Assembly (NCBI RefSeq): GCF_015244745.1
Contig: NZ_JABCQI010000007.1
Coordinates: 62,001 to 126,000, forward strand
Length of the DNA: 64,000 nt
Direction of reading: 5' to 3'
Source of the DNA: Gluconobacter cadivus
GTDB taxonomy: Bacteria > Pseudomonadota > Alphaproteobacteria > Acetobacterales > Acetobacteraceae
Part shown: one piece after another, positions 43,673 through 52,280 of the stretch
Numbering within the stretch: position 1 is the stretch's first letter
Layout: each line of letters starts with the position of its first letter
The notes under the pieces: model-generated
What the model was told of the DNA's origin: nothing
Databases searched by the model: none
The model's input: the letters and a program-made list of their open reading frames with translations, nothing else
Translations under genes and position numbers: made by a program

Positions 43673-45130
43673 ATGTCCGAAGGACATTCTCCTTCGCTTC
43701 TGCGGCTGACAGGCCGATATTTTGCTCTGGTTTTCCTGATCGGAACCGCACAGGCGGCAACAGCGCCGCTCGTCACCGATGTGCTGCCATCAGGCGTTCC
43801 CCTGCCCTCCCCGGCACCGGGTTTTGTTTTGCCCCCTGAAGATACGGGAACCGAACTTCTCGGGGATGTCGGCGGCGCACGATCATGGCTGGGACGAAAA
43901 GGGATCCGGTTCAATCTTCAGGATGTCGAGGAAGTCTGGGGTCTCGCCTCCGGCGGCCTGCACCCCGGTCCGACCTATGACGGCATGACGGCCGTAACGC
44001 TTCTGCTGGAAACACGTCGGGCCTTCGGATGGCATGACGGGCTGTTCAATATCAGCGCCATTCAGGTCCGGGGACGGTCTCTGGCCGGAGAACGCCTTGG
44101 CTCCCTCAATCCGGTCAGTGGTTACGATGCCGGTCGGACGACCCGCCTGTTTGAACTCTGGTACGGGCAGGGATTTTTTGGAAACCGGCTGGATATTCGC
44201 GTCGGAACGATCGATCTGGACACCGAGTTTCTGGTCAGCCAGAACGCGTCCCTGTTCCTGAATGCCAGTTTCGGCTGGCCACTCTCGACATCCAGCAATC
44301 TCTATTCGGGCGGCCCTTCATGGCCGTTTTCCGCCGTCGGAACACGGATCAAATGGTCTCCCGCCTACCCGCTCGTCCTCATGCTCGCCATCACGGACGA
44401 CAATCCGACCCGAGGCCCTTTCTACAGCACCCTCAGTCCGACACGGATCGACCCGTCAGGGACGACCTTTTCCACAAAGGGCGGCACTCTTTTTATGGGA
44501 GAGGCCCAGTTCTGGGTCGATGCAGCACAAAGCCTTTCGGGAAAGGATGCCCCTGCCCTTCCGGGAACATGGAAAATTGGCGGACTGTACGATACAGGCC
44601 GCTTTCCAGACCCGCGTTTCGACAATCAGGGTGGCCTTCTGGGAAGTCCGGACAGCACCGGTACGCCCTTTTACCATTCCGGAACCTGGCTGGGTTATGT
44701 CGTGTTTGATCAGGCGCTCTGGCGAACGATGGGCGATCCGGTCAAGGCCATCAACACTTTCGTACGCGCCACCATGGCCAGTGGCACCCGAAACCGTCTT
44801 ACCGCCGAGGTGGAGGCCGGACTGACCTTTCAGGGCTTTGTCCCTTCCCGCCCCAATGACGTGATCGGAATCGGCTGGGGAACAGGATTTTTCAGCCATC
44901 GCGCCAAGGAAAACGCACGGGATGTTATTCGTCTTTCAGACAGTTCGGCCAGACTTCTGGTGCCGGAAAACCATATCGAACTGACCTGGCAGGTTCCGAT
45001 CCGCGATTACGTCACCCTCCAACCGGATTTTCAGTATTTCTGGAATCTGGGCGGTCAGGAACCGGTAAAAGGCGCCTCATCCGCATCACGAGGAGCCGTT
45101 CTGGGTCTGAACATGACCACGTCCTTCTAA
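43673..45130 (+). CDS. Carbohydrate porin, OprB family
   Basis: A 485-residue outer-membrane porin with signal peptide (ending GTAQA). OprB features are visible: DVGGARSWLGRKGIRFNLQ near the N-terminus, ASGGLHPGPTYDG, FNISAIQVRG, TRLFELWYGQGFF, RVGTIDLDTEFLVSQN and GTWKIGGLYDTGRFPD, closing with the C-terminal TTSF. Such porins are abundant in Gluconobacter and carry glucose and other sugars into the periplasm for oxidation. Second gene of a loose series pstS, oprB, ppk2 on one strand with 100 to 200 bp gaps. Confidence 0.9.
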   Translation: MSEGHSPSLLRLTGRYFALVFLIGTAQAATAPLVTDVLPSGVPLPSPAPGFVLPPEDTGTELLGDVGGARSWLGRKGIRFNLQDVEEVWGLASGGLHPGPTYDGMTAVTLLLETRRAFGWHDGLFNISAIQVRGRSLAGERLGSLNPVSGYDAGRTTRLFELWYGQGFFGNRLDIRVGTIDLDTEFLVSQNASLFLNASFGWPLSTSSNLYSGGPSWPFSAVGTRIKWSPAYPLVLMLAITDDNPTRGPFYSTLSPTRIDPSGTTFSTKGGTLFMGEAQFWVDAAQSLSGKDAPALPGTWKIGGLYDTGRFPDPRFDNQGGLLGSPDSTGTPFYHSGTWLGYVVFDQALWRTMGDPVKAINTFVRATMASGTRNRLTAEVEAGLTFQGFVPSRPNDVIGIGWGTGFFSHRAKENARDVIRLSDSSARLLVPENHIELTWQVPIRDYVTLQPDFQYFWNLGGQEPVKGASSASRGAVLGLNMTTSF

Positions 45131-45220
45131 AACCGGTTTTATGATTTCAATTAAGTTTCAAACTTCGGTTCCGCTTTGCCCGGTAAGGTTCTGTTCACGG
45201 CCTGTAAAGCCGGTGACAAA
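45128..45220 (+). promoter_or_regulatory. Cluster of palindromes upstream of ppk2
   Basis: The 101-bp gap before ppk2 holds a perfect 14-bp palindrome TAAAACCGGTTTTA (45128-45141) overlapping the oprB stop, a perfect 13-bp palindrome AAGTTT-C-AAACTT (45153-45165), and two CTGT half-sites exactly 11 bp apart (45191 and 45202), the spacing of PhoB boxes. Which of these is functional is unknown. Confidence 0.35.
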
Positions 45221-45231
45221 GGAAACTATTC

Positions 45232-46149
45232 ATGACGCAGGACAACGATTTCGGCGGTCTCTCGCCAGACGAACAGGCTCGGGCGCGCATGCGCTACGAA
45301 ATCATCGATGACCTGGATGAAGAATTCGAGCTTTCTCTGGAAGAAAATGAAGGCGAAGGTCTCGATCCTGCGGACCGTGAATTCCGCCGCACTTATTTCC
45401 GCGAACTGATCCGCCTTCAGGGCGAGCTCATCAAGCTGCAGGACTGGGTCAAGGCCAGTGGCGAGCGGATTGTCGTCCTCTTTGAAGGCCGGGACGCTGC
45501 GGGCAAAGGGGGCGCAATCAAGCGCATCACCCAGCGTCTGAATCCCCGGATCTGCCGCGTCGCCGCCCTTCCGGCGCCAAATGACCGCGAACGCACGCAG
45601 TGGTATTTCCAGCGCTATGTGGCCCATCTTCCGGCCGCAGGTGAAATCGTTCTCTTTGATCGCAGTTGGTACAACCGTGCCGGCGTTGAGCGTGTCATGG
45701 GGTTCTGCACGGACGAAGACTATGAAGAATTCTTCCGCTCCGTTCCCGAATTTGAACGCATGCTGGTCCGCAGCGGAATCCGGGTCATCAAGTTCTGGTT
45801 TTCGATCACGGATGAAGAGCAGGAATCCCGCTTCCGCGCCCGGATCGAAGACCCGCTGAAGCAGTGGAAACTCAGCCCGATGGATCTTGAAAGCCGTCGG
45901 CGTTGGGAAAATTACACGCTAGCCAAGGAAGTCATGCTGGAACGCTCCAGCATCCCCGAAGCACCCTGGTGGGTCGTTCCCGCCGTGGACAAGAAACGCG
46001 CGCGCCTGAACTGCATCGCCCATTTCCTGTCACTTGTGCCCTACGAACCCGTCAGCCGCACAGAAGTTGTGCTGCCGGAGCGGGTCTTCCATCCGGATTA
46101 TGAGCGCGAACCCACACCCGAGACCATGCTCGTTCCCGAACGCTACTGA
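45232..46149 (+). CDS. ppk2: Polyphosphate kinase 2
   Basis: A 305-residue PPK2-family kinase that uses polyphosphate to phosphorylate nucleotides (class I type from its single domain: NDP to NTP). Walker A is VLFEGRDAAGKGGAIKR (near 80-95); Walker B/lid region IVLFDRSWYNRAGVERVM (near 140); plus WYFQRYVAHLP, KFWFSITDEEQESRF and PWWVVPAVDKKRARLN. An acidic N-terminal extension of about 50 residues (DDLDEEFELSLEEN) precedes the core. AAAGGA site before ATG 45232. Confidence 0.93.
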   Translation: MTQDNDFGGLSPDEQARARMRYEIIDDLDEEFELSLEENEGEGLDPADREFRRTYFRELIRLQGELIKLQDWVKASGERIVVLFEGRDAAGKGGAIKRITQRLNPRICRVAALPAPNDRERTQWYFQRYVAHLPAAGEIVLFDRSWYNRAGVERVMGFCTDEDYEEFFRSVPEFERMLVRSGIRVIKFWFSITDEEQESRFRARIEDPLKQWKLSPMDLESRRRWENYTLAKEVMLERSSIPEAPWWVVPAVDKKRARLNCIAHFLSLVPYEPVSRTEVVLPERVFHPDYEREPTPETMLVPERY

Positions 46150-46155
46150 AAACCA

Positions 46156-46189
46156 CGTCTTCTCCTCCCTCTGACGGGAGGAGAAGACG
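46156..46189. terminator. Bidirectional hairpin between ppk2 and the acyltransferase
   Basis: A perfect 14-bp stem (46156-46169 with 46176-46189) and a 6-nt loop between the two convergent stop codons. No long T-run on either strand. Confidence 0.7.
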
Positions 46190-46204
46190 CCTGATTTCAA
46201 TCAG

Positions 46205-47350
46205 TCATCCCCGGGGAAGAGCGGTCCTGACGCGACGTTGAAGGCTTTTTCCAAAGTCATTGAATGGGATTTCAATGAAACGAAAGGAAAAATACGACGC
46301 TACCAAGGATATTGCGAGAACCGGAACAAGCATCAGGAAAGCCTGTACAGGAAGCGAGTACGGAAGCAGGAAAGACGTCATCAACCGCGCAACAATGACG
46401 ATAACCAGAAAATGGACGAGATATATTCCAAAGGAAATATCTCCAAGCCAAACCAGCCAGCGCACCGAAAGAAGCCGGGACATATGGCTCTTTGTCGCAA
46501 GGCCATAAATGATGACAGCAGCAAAAATGGCTTCGACAAGACTGCGGAACGGATCGTTGAATGGCGGATCAACCTGGCCTGTCACCACCTCCACTATCTT
46601 CCAGGCCCCAACAAGTCCGATCACCGCCGCATAGAAAAACAGGTCGGAATATCGTTTCTCATGAGCCTGTAAAATCCTGAAGGTCAGAATTCCGACAACA
46701 AAATCGACCGCGTAAACTACAGGAAGACTTTTCCCGCCACCATCGGCAGCAATAAACGATAATACCGCCGCAATGACGAATGTCAGTGCAGCAAGCCAGA
46801 AACGTCCTGTGCAGGCTTTGACCAAGAATGGCAATATCAATGCCACCAGTAATTCGCAGGCGATCGTCCAGTTCTGGGGAACGAGAGCACTATTCATGCC
46901 AACAAAACATCTGGCCAGGATCGAGGCCGATAACGGCACGCCATGCGGAAGCAACCCGGCAAACCAAGAATTGGTAAATGGCACGTCCCAGGTCGAAAAA
47001 GACGACTTTACATAAATAAGCGATAAAGCCGTTACGACTGCAAGCAACGGAACAATGCGGAAAAAGCGCCGGACGTAAAATCCGGCAAGCCCACTCACGC
47101 TTATGGACTTTCTGAAAAGAGACGGAGACAGGACGAAGCCGCTCAGAACAAAAAATACAACAACGGCCGCCTGCGAATTCAGAAAGATATTCTGGTATGC
47201 CAGCCAGAAAGTTTCGCCTCCAGGAAAGCAACGCACATAATGACGCAACAATACGGTTATGGACGCAATTCCCCGCAGTGATTGCAGAGACGGGATATGA
47301 TCCGCCGAAGAGCTACTCAAACCGGTGGGCTCGTGCGTCCTGTCAGACAT
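46205..47350 (-). CDS. Membrane acyltransferase, family 3 (OafA/NodX type)
   Basis: A 381-residue integral membrane O-acyltransferase with about 10 helices. The family start SLQSLRGIASITVLLRHYVR carries the conserved RG and the His of the putative active site; FFVLSGFVLSPSLFRKS and FYVRRFFRIVPLL follow, as in acyltransferase_3 proteins. It would add acetyl or other acyl groups to exported sugars. Placed at the edge of the polysaccharide region, O-acetylation of that polymer is the natural guess (inference). Confidence 0.9.
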   Translation of the reverse strand: MSDRTHEPTGLSSSSADHIPSLQSLRGIASITVLLRHYVRCFPGGETFWLAYQNIFLNSQAAVVVFFVLSGFVLSPSLFRKSISVSGLAGFYVRRFFRIVPLLAVVTALSLIYVKSSFSTWDVPFTNSWFAGLLPHGVPLSASILARCFVGMNSALVPQNWTIACELLVALILPFLVKACTGRFWLAALTFVIAAVLSFIAADGGGKSLPVVYAVDFVVGILTFRILQAHEKRYSDLFFYAAVIGLVGAWKIVEVVTGQVDPPFNDPFRSLVEAIFAAVIIYGLATKSHMSRLLSVRWLVWLGDISFGIYLVHFLVIVIVARLMTSFLLPYSLPVQAFLMLVPVLAISLVASYFSFRFIEIPFNDFGKSLQRRVRTALPRG

Positions 47351-47401
47351 TCTGTTTGTTGTTCCTGAAACGGTTTATTTTCCAACATTCATACTGGAAA
47401 C

Positions 47402-47434
47402 AAAAAAAGAAGCACCCGTTTCCAGGTGCTTCTT
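47402..47434 (-). terminator. Terminator of the Gly/Ser/His-rich protein gene
   Basis: A perfect 10-bp stem AAGAAGCACC/GGTGCTTCTT (47407-47416 and 47425-47434), followed on the minus strand by seven Ts. Intrinsic terminator 35 bp after the 47469 stop. Confidence 0.85.
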
Positions 47435-47468
47435 CTTCAATCCCGGAACAGACTAATCGCCAGAGCGA

Positions 47469-48752
47469 TTAGCAGCCCCAGTGAGACGTGTTGTGGATCA
47501 CAGATGCCTGGGAATGCGACGAAGACTGTCCCGATGACGAGAAGCAGCCGTGTGAACCGCTCTGCTGGCCCCAGTTGAAAGAAGAGCTCCAGCCGCTACC
47601 GGACTGGGCGGAGTTGCCACCAAACCAGTTGCTGCTGCCACAGCTGCTCGACTGCCAACCCTTGCAGGACGAGAAAGCATTGCTCCAGGACGCAATGATC
47701 TGCTTGATGGAAGAGGAGTAGTCACAGCCACCCGATCCCCAACCCCAGCCCCAGCTCGCGCCATGGCCGCCACAACCCGTGCTGGAGCCATTATGACCGT
47801 TCGATCCCGAGTGACCGTCGTGGCCGTTCCAACCGGAATGACCGCTCGAGTTTCCATCATGATGACCCCAGTGGCCACCGTGCCCACCACAATGGTTGCC
47901 CGAGTTGCCACTGTTCGCGGACGTATCAGAAATAAGATAATTACCGCTCTTATCCTGAGTAATCGCGAGGGTGCCCGGAGTATATCCGGAAGCCATCGTG
48001 ACACTGTTCAGGGTCAGCGTGTGGTTATCGCTTTCCTGCACAACGAGGCTGTAGCTACCGTCCGTGTTCTTGACGTACGATGCTGAGAGCGGGGTCTCGC
48101 CCGTATTGGCTGTGATGCCGAACTGGGTTTTGGAAGAAACACCCGAGAACTTGGTGTCGACCGTTCCGTCCGAACCATTGAGGAAAAACTGCTCGCTCGA
48201 CTTTGAGTCGAATGCAACAGAGACACCCGTCGTCAGAAAACCCGTGTACATCGTGCTGTTGCCAGAGAGCGTGATGTGCATCGAATTTTCGACGTTGATG
48301 CTGGCTGTCTGGCTACCAAACGTGGAATCAACCAGATTCAGCGTACCGCCGCCATTCAGACGAGAACCCGCGCCCATGAAAACGTTGCTACGGTTGTTTT
48401 CGATGGTGAGAGTGCCGTTCATGACGTTGATGTCGCCAAGCTGAACTGCAGACGGCGTATCGATCACGATCGTGCCGTACTGGAACACCTGGAAAGCACT
48501 GGTCGAGAAGACAGGAGAGCTTTCGCTGGACTGGCAGGACGTTGCCGTGATGTCGAGTGTGCCGTATCCACCGATTGTCAGGCTGGGAACCGGCGTTGCA
48601 CTGACCGTGCTCGCGACAGCTTCTGCCGTGACAGTAGCGCTCGTACCGAAAATGGAAACGTCATGATACGTGGTCGGAGACTCACCCGTCGACCAGTTCG
48701 TGACATTATAAAAATCGCCGCTAGTGCCGCCGGTCCAATAAGTCGAAGCCAT
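47469..48752 (-). CDS. Beta-rich protein with Gly/Ser/His/Cys-rich C-terminal half, probably secreted or surface-located
   Basis: A 427-residue protein with no family I can name. Residues 1-260 look like stacked beta-strands or a beta-helix: the opening MASTYWTGGTSGDFYNVTNW resembles the W-x-G...NW motif of autotransporter-associated or adhesin-type repeats, then GYGTLDITATS, NVMNGTLTIENN and similar. From about residue 290 it becomes low-complexity and compositionally extreme: HCGGHGGHWGHHDGNSSG-type Gly/His runs, then Ser/Gly/Trp/Gln with nine or so Cys residues, ending HWGC. No N-terminal signal peptide is seen with start 48752 (AGGA site); the open frame to 48818 adds a hydrophobic head MSALGLIVIFSGLLPIV that could be a signal if used. 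Monocistronic, with its own terminator and a leader hairpin (48773-48788). Confidence 0.65.
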   Translation of the reverse strand: MASTYWTGGTSGDFYNVTNWSTGESPTTYHDVSIFGTSATVTAEAVASTVSATPVPSLTIGGYGTLDITATSCQSSESSPVFSTSAFQVFQYGTIVIDTPSAVQLGDINVMNGTLTIENNRSNVFMGAGSRLNGGGTLNLVDSTFGSQTASINVENSMHITLSGNSTMYTGFLTTGVSVAFDSKSSEQFFLNGSDGTVDTKFSGVSSKTQFGITANTGETPLSASYVKNTDGSYSLVVQESDNHTLTLNSVTMASGYTPGTLAITQDKSGNYLISDTSANSGNSGNHCGGHGGHWGHHDGNSSGHSGWNGHDGHSGSNGHNGSSTGCGGHGASWGWGWGSGGCDYSSSIKQIIASWSNAFSSCKGWQSSSCGSSNWFGGNSAQSGSGWSSSFNWGQQSGSHGCFSSSGQSSSHSQASVIHNTSHWGC

Positions 48753-49599
48753 GTCGCAGTTATCCTGTACTATCGGGAGCAGTCCCGAAAATATTACAAT
48801 CAATCCCAAGGCGCTCAATTATTGAGTTAGCGCACTTTTGGATCGAATAATGTGCACTTACTCGCACATCCGAAAAATCTTTTCTCATTAATAAGACGTT
48901 AATGAGTTTTTTTGTTATCAACATCGCCCTCAAGGCCGAAATATGCGCAACTAAGAGGGCCTTTCCAGCGGAAAGGGCCCAACAAAAAAAATCCAATCCA
49001 GACTTTTCGTCAAAAAAGCCAAATATCTTCGGCAGATATTCCCAATAGTTAAAGTGTGATTAATTTTGCCCTATTAGAACAAATGCTTAATTTTTGAGCA
49101 TCGATGAAAAATATACGGAAAATCAACGGAGCATTGTCATTCTCTCAACGAGACGCCCATGCCGCCGATGGCCTTGGCTCCGAACAAACCATTAATATGG
49201 ACCGGGAATCGGGTTGGTAGGCAAATATGCTAGCGCTATGCCCTGCACTGGAAAGAATGAGCAGATCGGAACCTTGATCTTCCACAATCCAATCTGACTG
49301 CATTGGGTAACCTGCATCCGCGCGCAGGTCTTTCCACCCTCGTCAGCAATTTTGAGGTCATGGCGCTGCCCTCCCGAAATAACATCAAAACATTTTAGGA
49401 GAGGGTTTTTGTAGGCAACAGCATGAAAGGCGGGTGACAAACCAAAATAATTCGGCAAAACGCAAAGACGAATGATGATAATTTTATTTTCACGGCATGG
49501 AACAAACGTCTCAAAAGAAATAATCTTAGAACTTGAACATCTCCTGGACTGGAGGCATCCATAACCAGAATGATAGCGCTGAAGGGTTGACGCACTCTC
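48753..49599. other. 847-bp gap before the flippase gene
   Basis: Lower GC than the neighbours. Near the left end are a leader hairpin (48773-48788, TCGGGA-GCAG-TCCCGA) and a perfect palindrome CTCAAT-T-ATTGAG (48814-48826), suitable as control elements of the minus-strand gene. The rest has no gene I can support; an 88-codon minus-strand frame (49192-49458) has no recognisable product and no clear ribosome site. It may contain the promoter of the flippase or decayed sequence. Confidence 0.4.
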
Positions 49600-51135
49600 G
49601 TGACTAATAGCCTCGAACCGGAAAATGCCCCGATCCCGGAGCAGGAAACATTTACGAACGTCGGCGCAAAAGCCGCACGCGGTGCGGCACTTCTGCTCGG
49701 GGCCAAGCTGTCAGGTCGTCTCCTGGATTTTGTGTCGCTTGTTGTTCTGACCCACCTTCTGCTGCCGGCAGATTTTGGCGTCGTGTCTCTGGCCATGTCC
49801 GTCATTTATCTTACGGAAGCCATTTTCGAACTTCCCTTATCTCAGGCGCTCGTTGTTCTGGAGACCATAGACAAAGATCATCTCGACACATCATTCACGC
49901 TCAGCTTCCTGCGCGGCACCATTATTTGTATTATTATCTTCGTCATTTCCCTCCCATTTTCCATTATATACCACGACTCCCGGCTGTTTCCGCTGCTCAT
50001 GGCGCTTAGTCTGGCTCCTGCCCTGCGCGGAATGTGGAGTCCGACCCTGACGCTTTACACAAAGCGTCTCGATTTTACGCGCGAATGTATCATCGATTTT
50101 CTCGGAAAATTTGGTTCTATGACCGTTGCGGTTATTGTGGCCGTGACAACGCGCTCCTACTGGGCTGTTGCAGCCGCAACGATTACAAATACTGCTTTTG
50201 GGATGATCGTTTCTTATGTGATCTCTCCATACAGACCACGCTTTACGCTATCGCGATGGAGCGATTTCAGAAATTTTCTTGGCTGGAGCAGTGGAGGCCA
50301 GATCATCAGCGCCATCAACTGGCAATATGACCGCCTTATTCTGGGACGCATGGTTCCTCCGCAAACCTTGGGAGCCTTTTCGATCGCGAGCGATCTGGTG
50401 GGGATTCCGTCACAGGCCATTATCGCGCCTCTCAGTCGCCCCCTGCTTTCTGCCCTTGTGGCGCGGCGGGACAACATGGATCACTTCAGAAATCTCTACC
50501 AGTTGTCGAACGCCAGTGTGTTCATGATCATTCTTCCTATTTTTATTGAAATGTCTGCGCTTTCAGGGGAGATCGTCCACACGATTCTGGGGGCAAAGTG
50601 GGAAAAATCCATCACCTATATTTCCCTGCTCGCCATTCCACCGATCCTTGCAGGATTGGCAGAAGGCATTTCAGCACTGGTCATGGCTTTCAAGAAAAAC
50701 CACCTTTACATGCGCCTTAATTCTCTGGAATTTGCCTTCAAGATCCCTATCGTCACAGGAGCGTCCTATTTATTCGGAGCGCTGGGAGCATGCTGGGGAC
50801 GCATCTGCGTCGCATTCATCATGATGCTTATCTATCTCTCGACCACAAAAACCCTGATCAAAGTCTCTTATGGCGAAGTCTTCTTTCAGAACTGGCGGAC
50901 CTGCCTGGCCGGCATTGTGTCATGGCTCAGTATAGAAAGCATTAAATGGTATCTCCTGCCGGCTTCATGGCCCGGCATTATAAAACTCTTCATTCTCGGC
51001 AGCGCTGGCCTCATGGCTTATGTTCTTGCACTGCTCGCACTCTGGTCTATGACCGGAAAAAAACCTGGATCGGTAGAAGCCAGGGTCGTTGGACTATGCA
51101 TGTCAAAGCTGAGGAAAAACCGCGTCGCGCTTTGA
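49600..51135 (+). CDS. Oligosaccharide flippase, Wzx/MOP superfamily
   Basis: A 511-residue polytopic membrane protein with 12 to 14 helices, starting GARAARGAALLLGAKLSGRLLDFVS-like and continuing through VVLTHLLLPADFGVVSLAMS, the typical Wzx/lipopolysaccharide-biosynthesis opening (TR-xL-x-P-x-DFG-x). Moves undecaprenyl-linked repeat units across the inner membrane. A GTG at 49600 is the start; the ribosome site is weak. It stands alone on this strand but faces a cluster of glycosyltransferase, polymerase and export genes, of which it should be the flippase. Confidence 0.88.
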   Translation: MTNSLEPENAPIPEQETFTNVGAKAARGAALLLGAKLSGRLLDFVSLVVLTHLLLPADFGVVSLAMSVIYLTEAIFELPLSQALVVLETIDKDHLDTSFTLSFLRGTIICIIIFVISLPFSIIYHDSRLFPLLMALSLAPALRGMWSPTLTLYTKRLDFTRECIIDFLGKFGSMTVAVIVAVTTRSYWAVAAATITNTAFGMIVSYVISPYRPRFTLSRWSDFRNFLGWSSGGQIISAINWQYDRLILGRMVPPQTLGAFSIASDLVGIPSQAIIAPLSRPLLSALVARRDNMDHFRNLYQLSNASVFMIILPIFIEMSALSGEIVHTILGAKWEKSITYISLLAIPPILAGLAEGISALVMAFKKNHLYMRLNSLEFAFKIPIVTGASYLFGALGACWGRICVAFIMMLIYLSTTKTLIKVSYGEVFFQNWRTCLAGIVSWLSIESIKWYLLPASWPGIIKLFILGSAGLMAYVLALLALWSMTGKKPGSVEARVVGLCMSKLRKNRVAL

Positions 51136-51181
51136 CAGGCACGCTGTCTGCCAGACAGGCATTCATCCCTGTCAGTTTTTC

Positions 51182-52249
51182 CTACCCGAAACGTTGCAGC
51201 AATTCTTTCGCAGCAGCGTTTCCTCGCGATGCTGCTAAATGCAGAAGCCTTTTCGCCTCTGCGGGATCAGCAGCACATCCCATTCCATTATAGACCAGTT
51301 GGGCCAGTGTTACCGCAGCCCCCGCGTGTCCGGATTCTGCGGCGCTGCGATACCAGGAATGGGCCTCAGGAAAATTGGGACTAACACCATCGCCCTGAAG
51401 ATTGATATCTCCGACCAACGCAATCGCTTCAACTTCTCCACCCTGTGCGGCTTTGCGCAACCACGTCTCGGCTTTGGAAACATCCCGCTCCACGCCACGC
51501 CCCTGATAATAGGCGATTCCAACCTTCATCTGTGCCGCAGGCCGATCATCTTCAGCAGCTTTCATGAAATGCTCGAAGGCCTGCGCGTCTTTTCCGCCCT
51601 CATATTCCAAAACGGTTCCGAGAGTCAGTTCAGCATCCGCAAGACCAGCCTGCGCGGCCCTGCGGATATAGGATAGACCTTGCTCGCGCTCCGCGGCATT
51701 TTGCGCGGCTCCAAGCAGATCAAGACCATAGCCATAAAGACCCTGCACATTGCCAGCCTCAGCAGCCCTGCGATAAAGTTCCCGCCCTCTTTCAGGATCG
51801 CGCAGAGTGTCAGGCCCTTGCATCAGGAGATGAGCCATCATCGCCATACCGTCGGGATCTCCGCCGTCAACGGCTTTCTCCGCCCAGTGCAAGGCGCCTT
51901 CATAGTCAGGCGCTCCCTGTTCGGGAATTCTTTCAAAAACTGTCGCGCGATCTACGGATGCTGGGCCCAATCCCATGTAACACAACTGTGCCAGTTTATG
52001 GCACGCTTGGGCGTGACCATGTTCTGCGGCTTTCTGAAACCAGCGCAGGGCTTCTCCGGGGTTTATAGGGACGTCTTTATCCGCCAGATAAAGCTCTCCC
52101 AGAACAAACTGAGCCTCCTCATTTCCTGACGTCGCCAAAGTATGAAGCTGTCTGAGTCCCTGCCTGGCCTTTCCATGCTCCAGCAGTCTCTTCGCATTTT
52201 GCAGCTTTGCCTCGGGCCGGAGAAATAACGGGAATCCGAGTTTACTCAT
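51182..52249 (-). CDS. Sel1-repeat (TPR-like) protein
   Basis: A 355-residue protein made almost entirely of about eight Sel1-type repeats (for example ALRWFQKAAEHGHAQACHKL, ALHWAEKAVDGGDPDGMAMM, AETWLRKAAQGGEVEAIALV). No signal peptide is obvious; the first 20 residues contain a short Phe/Leu stretch only. Sel1 proteins are scaffolds and are common in exopolysaccharide loci (AlgK, ExoR types). Last gene of the minus-strand polysaccharide run, 31 bp after the PAP2 gene. Confidence 0.9.
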   Translation of the reverse strand: MSKLGFPLFLRPEAKLQNAKRLLEHGKARQGLRQLHTLATSGNEEAQFVLGELYLADKDVPINPGEALRWFQKAAEHGHAQACHKLAQLCYMGLGPASVDRATVFERIPEQGAPDYEGALHWAEKAVDGGDPDGMAMMAHLLMQGPDTLRDPERGRELYRRAAEAGNVQGLYGYGLDLLGAAQNAAEREQGLSYIRRAAQAGLADAELTLGTVLEYEGGKDAQAFEHFMKAAEDDRPAAQMKVGIAYYQGRGVERDVSKAETWLRKAAQGGEVEAIALVGDINLQGDGVSPNFPEAHSWYRSAAESGHAGAAVTLAQLVYNGMGCAADPAEAKRLLHLAASRGNAAAKELLQRFG

Positions 52250-52280
52250 GGGACTTTTCCAGACTTGAAGAAATATAAGG

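Noticed and set aside
49192-49458. 88-codon minus-strand frame in the gap before the flippase gene
   Set aside because: No recognisable family, no convincing ribosome site and no operon context; noted only in the gap description.
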